Shown here one piece after another: positions 45,758 to 54,951 of a stretch of 64,000 nt of DNA (its first letter is position 1; every line of letters begins with the position of its first letter). Made by a program: the position numbers and the translations under genes. This stretch comes from Hyalangium versicolor. Lineage in GTDB: Bacteria; Myxococcota; Myxococcia; Myxococcales; Myxococcaceae. The notes under the pieces were generated by a model. The model worked only from the letters and a program-made list of their open reading frames with translations. It was not told the DNA's origin and ran no database searches. The stretch spans positions 124,001 to 188,000 of the forward strand of contig NZ_JAHXBF010000003.1 in the NCBI RefSeq assembly GCF_020103695.1. Direction: 5' to 3'.

Positions 45758-45849
45758 GGCGCTCGGAGCATACCGTGAGAGGTCTGAAGCCCCCACGCTA
45801 GCGAGGGCTCGCAGGCTTGGACTCCGGCCGGGCGCGCTTATTCACCCTG

Positions 45850-47112
45850 CTACGACAGCTTCACCTTCGCCGCCTTCAGCTTGCCCACCTGCACCAGGTA
45901 CTCGCCGGCTTCGAGCTCGTGCTTGGGATCGGAGACCTTCTCCCCGTTCACGCGCACGCCGCCCTGCGCCATCAGCTTGCGCGCCTCGGTGGAGGAGGTC
46001 ACCAGCTTCGTTTCGGGCAGCACCTTCGTCAGCAGCAGCTTCGGCGCACCCGCCAGGGGCACATCCACCAGCTCCAGGCTCGAGGTGTCCAGCTCCTTCT
46101 TGGCGAAGCGCGCCTCGAAGTTCGCCGCTGCCTTTTGCCCGGCCTCTTCGCCCTGGAAGCGCGCGGTGATCTCCTGCGCGAAGGCCACCTTCGCGGCCTT
46201 CGGGTGCGTCTGTCCCGACTGCACCGACTCCCTCAGCGCCTGCACGTCCTTCAGCGGCTTGGACGACAGCAGCTCGTAGTAGCGCCACATCAGATCGTCC
46301 GTGATGCTCATCAGCTTGCCGAAGATCTGATCCGCTGGCTCGTCGACGCCCACGTAGTTGTCCAGGCTCTTGGACATCTTGGCGCCGACGATCTTCCCTT
46401 CGAGCAGCTTCGCGTCCAGGCCCTCGAGGATGGGGCCCGTCATGATCACCTGCGGCTCCATCCCCTGTTCCTTCATCAGCTGTCGGCCCACCAGCAGGTT
46501 GAAGAGCTGATCCGTGGCTCCCAACTCCACGTCCGCCTTCAGAGCCACCGAGTCGTACCCCTGCAGCAGCGGGTACAGGAACTCGTGGATCGAGATGGAG
46601 ATGTTCTCCCGGAAGCGCTTCTTGAAGTCGTCGCGCTCCAGCATGCGCTGCACCGAGTAGCGCGACGCCAGCCGGATCATGCCCTCGGTGCCCAGCGCGT
46701 CGAGCCACTCGGAGTTGAAGCGCACCTGTGTCTTCTCCGCGTCCAGCACCTTGAAGACCTGGCGCTTGTACGTCTCCGCGTTGGCCTTCACCTCGTCGCG
46801 CGAGAGGGGAGGCCGCGTCGTGTTCTTCCCCGACGGGTCGCCGATCAGCGCCGTGAAGTCACCGATCAGGAACACCACCGTGTGGCCGAATTCCTGGAAG
46901 CGCCGCATGCGCGTCAGCAGCAGCGAGTGGCCCAGGTGCAGGTCTGGCCGCGTCGGGTCGAAGCCCGCCTTGATGGTAAGGGGCTTGCCCTCCTTATAGG
47001 AGCGCTCGAGCTTCTTCTTCAGATCCTCGGCCACCTGGAGATCCACGGTGCCTCGGGTCACTTCCTCGAACTGCTCTTCGGGGGTCGCCTTGCGCAGCAG
47101 GTCCTGGGTCAT
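45850..47112 (-). CDS. tyrS: Tyrosyl-tRNA synthetase
   Basis: The 420-residue class I synthetase charges tRNA-Tyr. It shows the HIGH-type motif as HLGHS (His59), the KMSKS motif intact ([11 protein letters not shown]), [20 protein letters not shown] as tyrosine and adenylate pocket, and a C-terminal S4 RNA-binding domain ([20 protein letters not shown]). It belongs to the bacterial TyrRS group with HLGH and a compact C-terminal domain, as in many deltaproteobacteria. ATG 47112 starts it at [10 protein letters not shown]; a longer open frame upstream is not conserved in style. No T-box-like leader is evident in the 114 nt upstream. Confidence 0.95.
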   Translation of the reverse strand: MTQDLLRKATPEEQFEEVTRGTVDLQVAEDLKKKLERSYKEGKPLTIKAGFDPTRPDLHLGHSLLLTRMRRFQEFGHTVVFLIGDFTALIGDPSGKNTTRPPLSRDEVKANAETYKRQVFKVLDAEKTQVRFNSEWLDALGTEGMIRLASRYSVQRMLERDDFKKRFRENISISIHEFLYPLLQGYDSVALKADVELGATDQLFNLLVGRQLMKEQGMEPQVIMTGPILEGLDAKLLEGKIVGAKMSKSLDNYVGVDEPADQIFGKLMSITDDLMWRYYELLSSKPLKDVQALRESVQSGQTHPKAAKVAFAQEITARFQGEEAGQKAAANFEARFAKKELDTSSLELVDVPLAGAPKLLLTKVLPETKLVTSSTEARKLMAQGGVRVNGEKVSDPKHELEAGEYLVQVGKLKAAKVKLS

Positions 47113-47226
47113 CGCGCCGGGCACGTTACCCGAAACCCACTGCGCCGCGAGGCCCTTCGTACATGAGGAGGGTGAGCACGGCCAGGAACCCTGGCCGGCC
47201 CACCCCATCTCTCATGAAGAGAAGCT

Positions 47227-47859
47227 CTACGTGTCCAGGAAGTCCCAGTCACGGAACAGGCCGCGAAGCGACTCGGCCTCCGTGACGACCAGATCCATGT
47301 CCACGTCATCGCCGTTCGTCGGCATGGCCGGGACGATCTGGTCAGTGAACGCCAGACCCACCCGCCGGCTCCGAGCCGAGGCCGCGCGCAGGGTGGCGTC
47401 GTAGTAGCCACCCCCGCGACCCAGCCGCTTGCCATCCCTCGTGAAGCCCAAACCGGGCACCACGAAGAGATCGATCTGGTCCACCGGAATCAGATCCGAA
47501 GAGTTGGAGGGCTCACGTACCCCCAACCGCCCCGGCTCCAGCTCCGCCTCGGACTTGATCGCCCGGAACGAGAGGATCCGCCCATGAACATGCGACAGCG
47601 GGTAGCAGACGATCTTCTCGTCCTGCAGCGCCGCAATCAGGATGTCCCGGGTGGGTACCTCCCCCCGAATGGGGGCATACAGCGCCACCGTCCTCGCCTT
47701 CTGGTAGTAGGGCGAAGCCAGGAACCGAGACTGCACCTTCAACCCACGCCCATCGATGAGGTCCGGCGTCATCGCCTTGCGCCGCGCCGTCAACTCCTCG
47801 CGCAGCGATTGCTTCCGCGCCGCCTCGTCTGCCGCCACCGTCTCGCTCACCGCCGCCAC
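47227..47859 (-). CDS. fau: 5-formyltetrahydrofolate cyclo-ligase
   Basis: The 210-residue enzyme converts 5-formyl-THF to 5,10-methenyl-THF with ATP. It has the N-terminal basic helix (RKQSLREELTARRKAMTPDL), the folate/ATP region VALYAPIRGEVPTRDI, the motif PGLGFTRDGKRLGRGGGYYD and the C-terminal TDQIVPAMPTNGDDVDMDLV. The start is at or near 47859. In many proteobacteria this gene (ygfA) lies directly downstream of the 6S RNA gene, and a 6S-like element ends about 50 nt upstream here, so the two are probably cotranscribed. Confidence 0.9.
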   Translation of the reverse strand: MAAVSETVAADEAARKQSLREELTARRKAMTPDLIDGRGLKVQSRFLASPYYQKARTVALYAPIRGEVPTRDILIAALQDEKIVCYPLSHVHGRILSFRAIKSEAELEPGRLGVREPSNSSDLIPVDQIDLFVVPGLGFTRDGKRLGRGGGYYDATLRAASARSRRVGLAFTDQIVPAMPTNGDDVDMDLVVTEAESLRGLFRDWDFLDT

Positions 47860-47910
47860 TCCACAGAAAAAGTCCCCCGCCGCATGGCCGTGTGCCTAGC
47901 GTCCATTGAA

Positions 47911-48085
47911 CCCTAAAAAGCCAGGTGGGGACCAAAGTCATGGCTCCGTAGGCTTCCCTCTGCCCCGCGAGGGGGAGGGCTTGCGCATGGCGCCTGAAAC
48001 GGACCCCGTGATGGACGTATCGGTTCGAATTTCTGCTGGGCATCACGCGCCCCGCAGGGGACAGCCCTTGAACACCTGAAATAGG
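47911..48085 (-). ncRNA. ssrS: Probable 6S RNA
   Basis: On the minus strand a ~175-nt element lies immediately upstream of fau, the place of ssrS in many proteobacteria. Its ends pair through CAGGTG (48078 to 48073) and CACCTG (47927 to 47922), with a T-rich tail (CTTTTTAGG) after the stem. Inside, CGTGATG and CATCACG form a 7-bp stem and CCCTC-CCCC-TCGC-GGGG-CA-GAGGG an apical one. The 5' part (GTTCAAGGGCTGTCCCCTG) resembles the E. coli 5' region (CCAGTCCCCTGAG), and GAAGCCTACGG resembles its GAAGCCTTA. There is no coding potential. 6S RNA binds the housekeeping RNA polymerase as a promoter mimic. Exact ends are approximate. Confidence 0.62.
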
Positions 48086-48194
48086 TTTCTAAGTCCTCAG
48101 AGTTGTTGAAGAAACTGCGGAATATCCGGATGAAATGATAAGGACGCCCACCGGCCGGGTCAAGGTGTCCCGCACGCGTTTACAACGTCGGCAC

Positions 48195-49151
48195 ATGCCC
48201 CCTATGATGCGCCGGCTCTATCCCCAGATGGCGCCCGTGTATCGCACAACAGGCCTCGCGCTGGCCCTTTTCCTGGTTCCTGGCCTGGCCGCTGCGGGTC
48301 CGACCCTGTCGGGCAGCTTCCAGGCGGATGCCTATGGCACGCTGGAACTCAAGACCGAGGGCGAGCATGTCTCCGGCCGCCCCCTCGGGGACGGCGTCTG
48401 CCGCCTGAACAAGCAGGATCCCGCGCTGGAAGGCGACTTCGAGGGCTCGGTGCTCGTGGCGCGGCTGACGCTCTGCCAGACCGGAGAGTTGTGTCCGAAG
48501 CAGCAGACCTACACCGTGCTGGGCTTCTATAACGAGGAAGATCAGACGCTGGTGGCCCACGTGCGGCTGAGCAAGGGGTGCCAGGCGGAGGCCGTGCAGA
48601 AGTCCGGGCGCTTCGTCCTGATGCCGGTGAGCCGGACAGGCTCCGCAGGAGGGAGTGGGGACGCGGCGGAGCCGGACAGCAAGCGAGGCTCGCGCTCGGA
48701 GGAGGCGGCGAAGCAGGCCCTCCAGCGTGGCAACGCGCTCTACCAGCAGGGCAAGATCTCCGAGGCCATGGCCCAGTTCCGGCAGAGCCTCGAGTATGAC
48801 TCGAGCGACTCGAACTGGCCGGCGTACCTGGGGCGGGGCTCGTGCCTGCTCAAGCTGGGGTATGTGAGCCCGGCCATCAAGGATCTGGAGAAGGCGCGAG
48901 CCGTCCAACCCCAGCATGGACCGCTGCTCTATGTGCTGGGGTGCGCGTATGCGCAGAAGCGGGACAAGTCCAAGGCGCTGGACTCCCTGCGCAGCGCGGT
49001 CAACGTGGGGTATGAGCTGCACGCCTCCGCCGAGAGCGATCCGGACCTGATGCGCTATCTGGGGAGCGACCAGCAGTTCAAGGAACTTCTGAAGGCCTCC
49101 CGCGAGAAGAGCGCCCGCGGCGCGGCAGCCAGTGGAACCCCAAGCCCGTGA
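48195..49151 (+). CDS. Exported TPR-repeat protein
   Basis: The protein (~318 residues from ATG 48195; ATG 48228 gives MAPVYRTTGLALALF and a better-looking signal peptide) has a signal segment, an N-terminal beta domain with paired Cys (GDGVCRLNKQDPALEG to LCPKQQTY), a polar linker (residues ~150-175) and three TPR units (EEAAKQALQRGNALYQQGKI, WPAYLGRGSCLLKLGYVSPA, PLLYVLGCAYAQKRDKSKAL). Its last codons overlap the following Ser/Thr kinase start (GTGA), so the two are cotranscribed and coupled. The TPR could be a docking module for the kinase pathway, though the kinase itself looks cytoplasmic. Confidence 0.8.
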   Translation: MPPMMRRLYPQMAPVYRTTGLALALFLVPGLAAAGPTLSGSFQADAYGTLELKTEGEHVSGRPLGDGVCRLNKQDPALEGDFEGSVLVARLTLCQTGELCPKQQTYTVLGFYNEEDQTLVAHVRLSKGCQAEAVQKSGRFVLMPVSRTGSAGGSGDAAEPDSKRGSRSEEAAKQALQRGNALYQQGKISEAMAQFRQSLEYDSSDSNWPAYLGRGSCLLKLGYVSPAIKDLEKARAVQPQHGPLLYVLGCAYAQKRDKSKALDSLRSAVNVGYELHASAESDPDLMRYLGSDQQFKELLKASREKSARGAAASGTPSP

Positions 49152-50083
49152 GCACTCCCGTGACGCCGCGGCCGACCCGGGTCTTCGGCAACTATGAGCT
49201 CCAGGCCCCATTGGGCAAGGGGGGCATGGCCGAGGTGTTCCGGGCGCGCGTGCTCACCGGGCGCTACGAGGGTTGGAATGTCGCCGTGAAGCGGCTGCTG
49301 CCCTCGCTCACCGGGGACCCATCCTCCGTCGAGAGCTTCATCCGCGAGGCGGACCTGTCCACCCAGTTGGACCACCCCAACATCGTGAAGGTGTTGGACG
49401 TGGGCGTCGCCGAGGGCACCTACTACATCGTCATGGAGCTGGTGGACGGGCGGGACCTGGCCCAGATCCTCCGCCGCTGCAAGCAGCGAGGCATTCCCCT
49501 GCCCATCGACTTCGCGGTGTACCTGGGCAAGGTGCTGCTGGAGGCGCTGGCCTACGCGCACACGGCCTCCGATGCGCGCGGGGCTCCGCTGGGGATCGTC
49601 CACTGCGATGTGTCGCCGTCCAACCTGTTCATCTCCCGGCTCGGAGAGATCAAGCTGGGCGACTTTGGCGTGGCGCGCGTGTTCGTGGATGGCTCGCGCG
49701 AGGGCGGTGAGGTGCTCGGCAAGCCGTACTACCTGAGCCCCGAGTCCCTGCGCGGCATCGTCACGCCGGAGGCGGACCTGTGGGCCGCCACGGTGGTGCT
49801 CTATGAGCTGCTGACGCTGGAGCGCCCCTTCATTGGCAACACGCCGGACGAGGTGTTCTTCAACATCCGGCATCGCCGCTATCGCCCCATCAATGCGCTG
49901 CGTCCGGAGGTGCCCGAGCTGCTCGAGGAGGTCATCTCTCGAGGCTTTGCCGCGCGGATCCAGGATCGGTTCCCCACGGCCGATGAGTACGCTCGGTCGC
50001 TCACGCCGCACTACGACGAGCTGGTGGGTACGCCGCTGGCCATCGCGGCGGTGGTGCGCGGGCTCTTCGGCGCGAGTGACTGA
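49148..50083 (+). CDS. Small Ser/Thr protein kinase, non-RD type
   Basis: The 311-residue protein is only a kinase domain (~residues 15-275), with no membrane helix or sensor. It has the G-loop PLGKGGMAEVFRA, VAVKRL, the catalytic loop IVHCDVSPSNLF (HCD in place of HRD), the DFG in GDFGVARVF and the APE-like SPESLRG. The catalytic Asp and Asn are kept, so it should be active. The non-RD loop HCDVSPSN is a known variant of the myxobacterial Ser/Thr kinase set (family knowledge). It uses a GTG start overlapping the TPR-gene stop. Its end is 7 nt from the convergent cysteine desulfurase gene. Confidence 0.88.
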   Translation: MSTPVTPRPTRVFGNYELQAPLGKGGMAEVFRARVLTGRYEGWNVAVKRLLPSLTGDPSSVESFIREADLSTQLDHPNIVKVLDVGVAEGTYYIVMELVDGRDLAQILRRCKQRGIPLPIDFAVYLGKVLLEALAYAHTASDARGAPLGIVHCDVSPSNLFISRLGEIKLGDFGVARVFVDGSREGGEVLGKPYYLSPESLRGIVTPEADLWAATVVLYELLTLERPFIGNTPDEVFFNIRHRRYRPINALRPEVPELLEEVISRGFAARIQDRFPTADEYARSLTPHYDELVGTPLAIAAVVRGLFGASD

Positions 50084-50089
50084 GGCCGG

Positions 50090-51247
50090 CTACGCGAGAT
50101 CCTGAGCCGCGAGTTCCCGCGCACGAGGCACGTGGGTCCGGAGCACTTCCACCACGCGCTCCACCTCGGCCTCGGTGGTGTTGGGGCCGAGCGAGAACCG
50201 CAGCGAGCCGTGCGCCTGGGCCGGCGTGAGCCCCATGGCGAGCAGCACGTGCGAGGGCGTCAGGGTGCCCGACGCGCACGCCGCTCCCGAGGAGGCGCAG
50301 ATGCCCGCCAGATCCAAAGCGATGAGCAGCGCCTCACCGTCCGCGCCATGGAAGTGGAGGTTGCTGGTGTTGGGCACCCGTGGCGCGCCCCCGCCATTCA
50401 CGGTGACGTCGGGGATGTGCGCGAGCACCTCGCGCTCGAAGGCGTCGCGCAGCGCGGTCAGCCGGGAGGCGGTGGCCTCCTGTTCCGCTGCGGCCAGTTC
50501 CAGTGCCAGGGCGAGTGCCTCCGCATAGGGCACGTTCTGTGTCCCAGAGCGGCGTCCTCCCTCCTGGTGCCCGGGTGTGAGCGCCTCGACGTCCACGCCC
50601 TTGCGCACCACCAGCATCCCTGCGCCCGCGGGCCCACCGAACTTGTGCGCGGAGAGCGCCAACAGGTCCGCGTCCACCTCGCGCAGGCTCAGCGGCACCT
50701 TCCCCGCGACCTGGACCGCGTCCGTGTGGAAGAGGATGCCTCGCTGGCGGCAGGCTCGCGCTACCTCCGCCGCCGGCTGCACGACGCCCGTCTCGTTGTT
50801 GGCCCACATCAGCGAGCACAGCGCCGTGGCCGGAGTGAGCGCGTCCAGCAGTGCCTCGGCTCGCATGCGGCCGTTCGCCTCGGGCTTCAGCCGCACCACC
50901 TCCGCGCCTTGCCGCTCCAACTGCTTGAGCGCGGTCAGCGTCGCTGGGTGCTCGATGGTGGAGGTGACGATGCGGCGACGGCTTGAATCCGGACGCGCCA
51001 GGAAGGCGCCCTTGAGCGCCAGGGCATCCGCCTCGGAGCCAGAGCTGGTGAAGCACACTTCCTTCGGTTCGCAGCCCAGCACCCGCGCCACGCGCGCCCG
51101 TGCCGAGTCCAACCGCCCTCGGGCCTCACGCCCGATCTGATGCACGCTCGAGGGGTTCCCGAAACCGCCAGCCGTGAAGGCCCGGGCCAGCGCCTGCGCG
51201 ACTTCCGGGCGCAGCGGTGCGGCCGCGTTGTAGTCCCAGTAGATCAC
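50090..51247 (-). CDS. Cysteine desulfurase (NifS/IscS family)
   Basis: The 385-residue PLP enzyme converts cysteine to alanine and passes the sulfur to acceptor proteins for Fe-S clusters or thio-modification. It opens with IYWDYNAAAPLRPEV, has the PLP lysine in LALSAHKFGGPAGAGM and the catalytic-loop Cys in ICASSGAACASG. The loop is of the group II-like SSGxAC type. GTG 51247 overlaps the stop of the DHH phosphoesterase (GTGA), so the genes are coupled. There is no IscU, IscA or thiamine gene nearby, so its role is not fixed by context. Confidence 0.9.
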   Translation of the reverse strand: MIYWDYNAAAPLRPEVAQALARAFTAGGFGNPSSVHQIGREARGRLDSARARVARVLGCEPKEVCFTSSGSEADALALKGAFLARPDSSRRRIVTSTIEHPATLTALKQLERQGAEVVRLKPEANGRMRAEALLDALTPATALCSLMWANNETGVVQPAAEVARACRQRGILFHTDAVQVAGKVPLSLREVDADLLALSAHKFGGPAGAGMLVVRKGVDVEALTPGHQEGGRRSGTQNVPYAEALALALELAAAEQEATASRLTALRDAFEREVLAHIPDVTVNGGGAPRVPNTSNLHFHGADGEALLIALDLAGICASSGAACASGTLTPSHVLLAMGLTPAQAHGSLRFSLGPNTTEAEVERVVEVLRTHVPRARELAAQDLA

Positions 51248-52359
51248 TCGTCTTGCGCGGCCAGCAGCGAGACGGGCCGCTCATCCGCTACGCCGAACGC
51301 CTCCAGAAATCGGCCCACCAGCTCACGCTTGAGCGTCCGGCGCTGGTTGGCTCGCCCCGACAGGGGCATCCGCGCTCCCGCCATGCTGCCGTGGCCTCCC
51401 GAGGAGCCTCCGTAGTCCGCGCAGATCTCCCGGATCAGCCGGCCCGCGTTCATCCGGCGATCCTTCACTCGCAGGGACACGTAGAGCTGGTTGCGGTACG
51501 TCGCGTACGCCAGCGACCACTTCATCCCCTCGAGGAACATCATCCGCTCGGCCACCTCCGCCACCATGTCCGGGGAGTAGACCTCCTCCAGATCCGTGAC
51601 GATCGCGGTGCCGTACACCTTCGCCTTCTCGATGGCCGTGTGGTGCAGCTGGAAGTAGCGCGCCGGCAGCTCCGGGTGCTCGATCTGTCCCAGCAGATGT
51701 TTGTCACAGCGCGGGAAGAGCCACAGGTAGCTGTCCACGTCCGTCTGGGTCGTCTCCCGGCCCAGATCCCGCGTGTCCGCCTTGATGCCGTAGAACAGCG
51801 CGGTGGCCACTTCCACCGACGGCTCCAGTCGCGCCGCTCGCAGGTACTCCACCACCATCGTCGACGTGGCCCCGAAGTCTCCGCCCACGTCCGCGAACGG
51901 CGCCTGCAGGCTCTCCTCTCGCACGGGGTGGTGATCGATCACGATGTCCGCGCGGAGCCGCGCCGGCAGCGAGTGGTTGCCCACCGGCGGCTGCGTATCC
52001 ACCAGCCCGAAGAGATCGTACGTGTCGAAGTCGATCTGTGAGACGTGCGACACCGGCAGCCGCAGCACCCTCACGAACGCGATGTTCTCGGCCCGCCCGA
52101 TGATGCCACCGTAGCCTACCCGGGCTTCCATTCCCGCACGGCGCTCCAGGATGTGTGCCAGGGTGACAGCAGCCGCCAGGGAGTCGGGATCCGGATTGTC
52201 GTGGGTGAGGATGAGCGCCCTCTTCCTCCCCCGGGCCACACGCAGCAGCCGCTCCAGCTTGTCCCGAGCGGGCAACTGCGCGATCCGCGGTGACGGGGGT
52301 TCCGCACTCTCCCCGAGAGGTGGGGAGCGGCGGGTGTTGGCGGGCGTTGTGCCAGGCAT
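51244..52359 (-). CDS. DHH/DHHA1 phosphoesterase (NrnA/oligoribonuclease-like)
   Basis: The 371-residue protein has a DHH domain with LILTHDNPDPDSLAAAV (motif I), LVDTQPPVG, the motif IVIDHHPV, and a DHHA1 domain ending GGSSGGHGSMAGARMPLSGR, which binds substrate. Such enzymes degrade nanoRNA or cyclic-di-AMP/pGpG products, or act on 3'-phosphoadenosine-phosphate. The ~30-residue N-terminal extension is Pro/Arg-rich. The long insert between the DHH and DHHA1 parts contains QIEHPELPARYFQLHHTAI. It is translationally coupled to the cysteine desulfurase. Manganese is the usual cofactor. Confidence 0.85.
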   Translation of the reverse strand: MPGTTPANTRRSPPLGESAEPPSPRIAQLPARDKLERLLRVARGRKRALILTHDNPDPDSLAAAVTLAHILERRAGMEARVGYGGIIGRAENIAFVRVLRLPVSHVSQIDFDTYDLFGLVDTQPPVGNHSLPARLRADIVIDHHPVREESLQAPFADVGGDFGATSTMVVEYLRAARLEPSVEVATALFYGIKADTRDLGRETTQTDVDSYLWLFPRCDKHLLGQIEHPELPARYFQLHHTAIEKAKVYGTAIVTDLEEVYSPDMVAEVAERMMFLEGMKWSLAYATYRNQLYVSLRVKDRRMNAGRLIREICADYGGSSGGHGSMAGARMPLSGRANQRRTLKRELVGRFLEAFGVADERPVSLLAAQDE

Positions 52360-52584
52360 GGGTCTCTTCTTTTACCGTCTCCGGCGCAGGGATTCGAGAA
52401 GCCGGAAGGCCTCCCCATAACGCCCCGGAAACGATGTCTCCAGTACTCCAATGGTGTTGACGAACCGCGGATCATTCACGAGGCACCAAAAGGGCACACG
52501 CCTGATTGCCCTCTTGTCCACCGTTTGATCGCGCGTTCTTCGTGAAGTGCTGGAGGTCTCGAGCCCCCGAGCTGCGCGGCGGCG

Positions 52585-53418
52585 CTAGTTGATGGCCTTG
52601 TAGCGCCGGTTCAGGTCCTTGAAGTACTTCACGCCGTTGTCGAGCGAGTTCTCGATCGCGTCCATCAGCAGCGTGCGGAAGCCCGCCACGGGGCCGCGGA
52701 AGGACTCGTAGTACTTCTGCCGATCGATCGAGTGGATGACCGCCGGCATGTAGCCGTTGCGCAGCAGGATCAGGTTCGTGCACATCCTGCCCACCTTCCC
52801 GCTGTGCTCGGTGAAGGGGAAGATCTGCAGGAACATGTGCTGCACCGTGGCCGCCTGCTTGATGGGATGGAACTCGCGGAACTCGGCGCTCGCCGTGTAG
52901 TCCACGAGCTTCTCCAGCGCGGGCTGGATCTTCGCCGGCTGGGAGATGTCGTGGAAGTACGTGCGGTGCAGGGGCATGTCCTTGCGGAAGCCCGCGCGCT
53001 CGCGCTCCTTGGCCAGCTCCTTCTCGGTGCGCTCACGCCGCTCGGTGGCCGCGCGCGCCGCCATGGCCTCGGGCGTGTTCCCGATGAACAGATCGTGCAT
53101 CCGCTTGATCTGCGTCAGCGTGATCTGCGCGTTCTTCTTGCTGGCGTTGGCCTCTTCGCGAATGTAGTCGCAGACGGCCTTGTGCTGACGCACCTCCAGC
53201 ACCACCGGCATCATCGAGGCCTCGGCCGCCACCCGTCCTGGATACAGCGCAGCGGTGAGCTCCTGCTGCGTGTACACGACGCCCTCGAGCGCGGCGTCGT
53301 GGTAGATCCACGACATCTCGAAGCGGTCCAGGAAGTCGCGCGATTTGTCCTTGAAGATGTCGAGGTAGTCGCGCAGCGCCTCGTTCTTCTCGTCGATCTC
53401 TTGGTAGCGTTCCTTCAC
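52585..53418 (-). CDS. Fic-fold protein with a degenerate active site
   Basis: The 277-residue protein has the Fic layout: N-terminal helices with HDAALEGVVYTQQELTAAL (cf. the inhibitory-helix SSxIEGxxxTxxE), a long connecting helix, then the Fic core HPIKQAATVQHMFLQIFPFT. The AMP-transferase motif HPFx[D/E]GNGRxxR reads FPFTEHSGKVGR (residues 200-211): the catalytic His is Phe, Asn is Ser and the first Arg is Lys, while the acidic residue and last Arg are kept at exact spacing. AMPylation by the classical mechanism is unlikely. It has its own promoter at 53501-53529 and a GTG start. The 225 nt after its stop (52360-52584) show no feature. Confidence 0.75.
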   Translation of the reverse strand: MKERYQEIDEKNEALRDYLDIFKDKSRDFLDRFEMSWIYHDAALEGVVYTQQELTAALYPGRVAAEASMMPVVLEVRQHKAVCDYIREEANASKKNAQITLTQIKRMHDLFIGNTPEAMAARAATERRERTEKELAKERERAGFRKDMPLHRTYFHDISQPAKIQPALEKLVDYTASAEFREFHPIKQAATVQHMFLQIFPFTEHSGKVGRMCTNLILLRNGYMPAVIHSIDRQKYYESFRGPVAGFRTLLMDAIENSLDNGVKYFKDLNRRYKAIN

Positions 53419-53500
53419 GGACCTGCGGCTCCTTCGTGCCCGCTTCCTGTGACTTCAAGGCTGGGTCAGGCAGTCGGCCAGCGATTGAAACCCGACGGGG

Positions 53501-53529
53501 ATTCTAGAAATTCCGCGCGGTTGGGACAA
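53501..53529 (-). promoter_or_regulatory. Sigma-70-type promoter of the Fic-like gene
   Basis: On the minus strand TTGTCC (53524-53529), a 17-nt spacer and TAGAAT (53501-53506, five of six) form a good promoter. It lies between the stop of the upstream ATPase (53543) and the GTG start at 53418, leaving a ~75-nt leader. The -10 overlaps a short near-palindrome (GGATTCTAGAAATTCC). Confidence 0.55.
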
Positions 53530-53542
53530 ACAAAACCCTGCT

Positions 53543-54877
53543 CTACAGATCAACGAGGAAGACCTCGCATGCCTGGTCGAGCAGTTCCTTGGACAGTGCG
53601 GGGGGCATCTGCCGGTAGCGCGCGGCGTCCTTGATGAGAGCCACCAGATCGCGCGGGTGGCAGGCGCGCAGCTGCATGTTGCGCGGTTTGTAATACGCCT
53701 CGAAGAGGTACGTCACCGCCTGGTCAACGTACGGAATTCCCGCCGCCTCGCACACTCTCTCGAAGATTTCCCGGAAGGTTCCCTCATCCGGGTTCTTCAC
53801 CTCGATCTTGTACTTGATGCGACGGAGGAAGGCCTCGTCCACGAGTTCCTTCGGATCCAGGTTGGTGGAGAAAACCAGGAGCTGTTCGAAAGGGATCTCG
53901 AACTTTTTACCGGTATGGAGGGTGAGGAAGTCGATGCGCTTCTCGAGGGGGACGATCCACCGGTTGAGCAGGTCCGTGGGGTGGACCTTCTGGCGGCCGA
54001 AGTCGTCGATGAGGAGCATGCCGCCGTTGGCCTTGATCTGGAACGGGGCCTCGTAGAAGCGGGCGGTCTCCGAGTAGATGAGATCCAGCGTCTCCAGCGT
54101 GAGCTCACCACCAACGACGACCGCGGGCCTTCGGCAGAGCAGCCAGCGGTTGTCCATCTCGAAGGTCTGCCGGCGCCCGGTGGAGTCGCGGCCGATCTCC
54201 AGCGGGACGGGGGTGTGGTTCAGGTTGTCGAAGACCTTGATGATCTGGTTGTCGATCTCGATGCAGTAGGGGACGTAGGCCTCGCCGCCGAACATGCGCG
54301 AGATGGCCTCGGCCAGGCTCGTCTTGCCGTTGCCCGGGGGCCCGTAGAGGAACAGCGAGCGGCCCGAGTTGACCGCGGGGCCCAGCTTGTCGAGCAGATC
54401 CTCGGTGACGGTGAGGTGGGACAGGCCCATCAGCAGATCATCCCGGCTGACGACGGGGTTCTCCTCGATCTGCTGGGTGATGAGGGCGTTGTACTGCTCG
54501 ATGGGCACCGGGGCGGGGCCCACGTAGGTGGTGCGGGTGAGGGCGTCGCGGGCGTACTCGCGGCCCTTCTCGGTGAGGACGAACTCCACCGAGGCGCGGC
54601 CGAAGCCCTTGCCGCCGCGCAGATCCACCAGCTTCTCGCTGGCCAGGAAGTCCACCACGCGCTCGATGACGCCGGGCCAGGGCAGGCGCAGCTCGTCGGC
54701 GATCTCCATGCCCGTGCCGGTGCCCGAGTAATAGAGGAACTTCAGGGCGATGTCGGACAACAGGCCCATCTTGAGCCCCGTCTCCTCCAGCGACTTCGGC
54801 TCCGGCGGAGCGATGTCGAGGATGGACGGGTTCTCGAGATTGAACGGGTTGTCGTCCTGATAACCGGGCGGAGGCAT
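53543..54877 (-). CDS. AAA ATPase with N-terminal winged-helix-like domain
   Basis: The 444-residue protein has a ~120-residue N-terminal region reading like a winged helix (LLSDIALKFLYYSGTGTGME, IERVVDFLASEKLVDLRGG, EFVLTEKGREYARDAL) and an AAA ATPase core with Walker A FLYGPPGNGKTSLAEAI, Walker B GGMLLIDDFGRQ, sensor 1 LLVFSTNLDP and an Arg pair at FLRRIKYK. It is related to predicted ATPases with MoxR-like cores but has no characterised substrate that I can name. It is followed by the Fic-like gene and preceded by ilvE, each with a gap of 70-125 nt. Confidence 0.82.
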   Translation of the reverse strand: MPPPGYQDDNPFNLENPSILDIAPPEPKSLEETGLKMGLLSDIALKFLYYSGTGTGMEIADELRLPWPGVIERVVDFLASEKLVDLRGGKGFGRASVEFVLTEKGREYARDALTRTTYVGPAPVPIEQYNALITQQIEENPVVSRDDLLMGLSHLTVTEDLLDKLGPAVNSGRSLFLYGPPGNGKTSLAEAISRMFGGEAYVPYCIEIDNQIIKVFDNLNHTPVPLEIGRDSTGRRQTFEMDNRWLLCRRPAVVVGGELTLETLDLIYSETARFYEAPFQIKANGGMLLIDDFGRQKVHPTDLLNRWIVPLEKRIDFLTLHTGKKFEIPFEQLLVFSTNLDPKELVDEAFLRRIKYKIEVKNPDEGTFREIFERVCEAAGIPYVDQAVTYLFEAYYKPRNMQLRACHPRDLVALIKDAARYRQMPPALSKELLDQACEVFLVDL

Positions 54878-54951
54878 TCGGGGATGTTCTACCTCAATCC
54901 CTCGATCCGAGGGTGCACTGCGTCACTCCGGGCCGGGGAGCGAGGCAGCGG

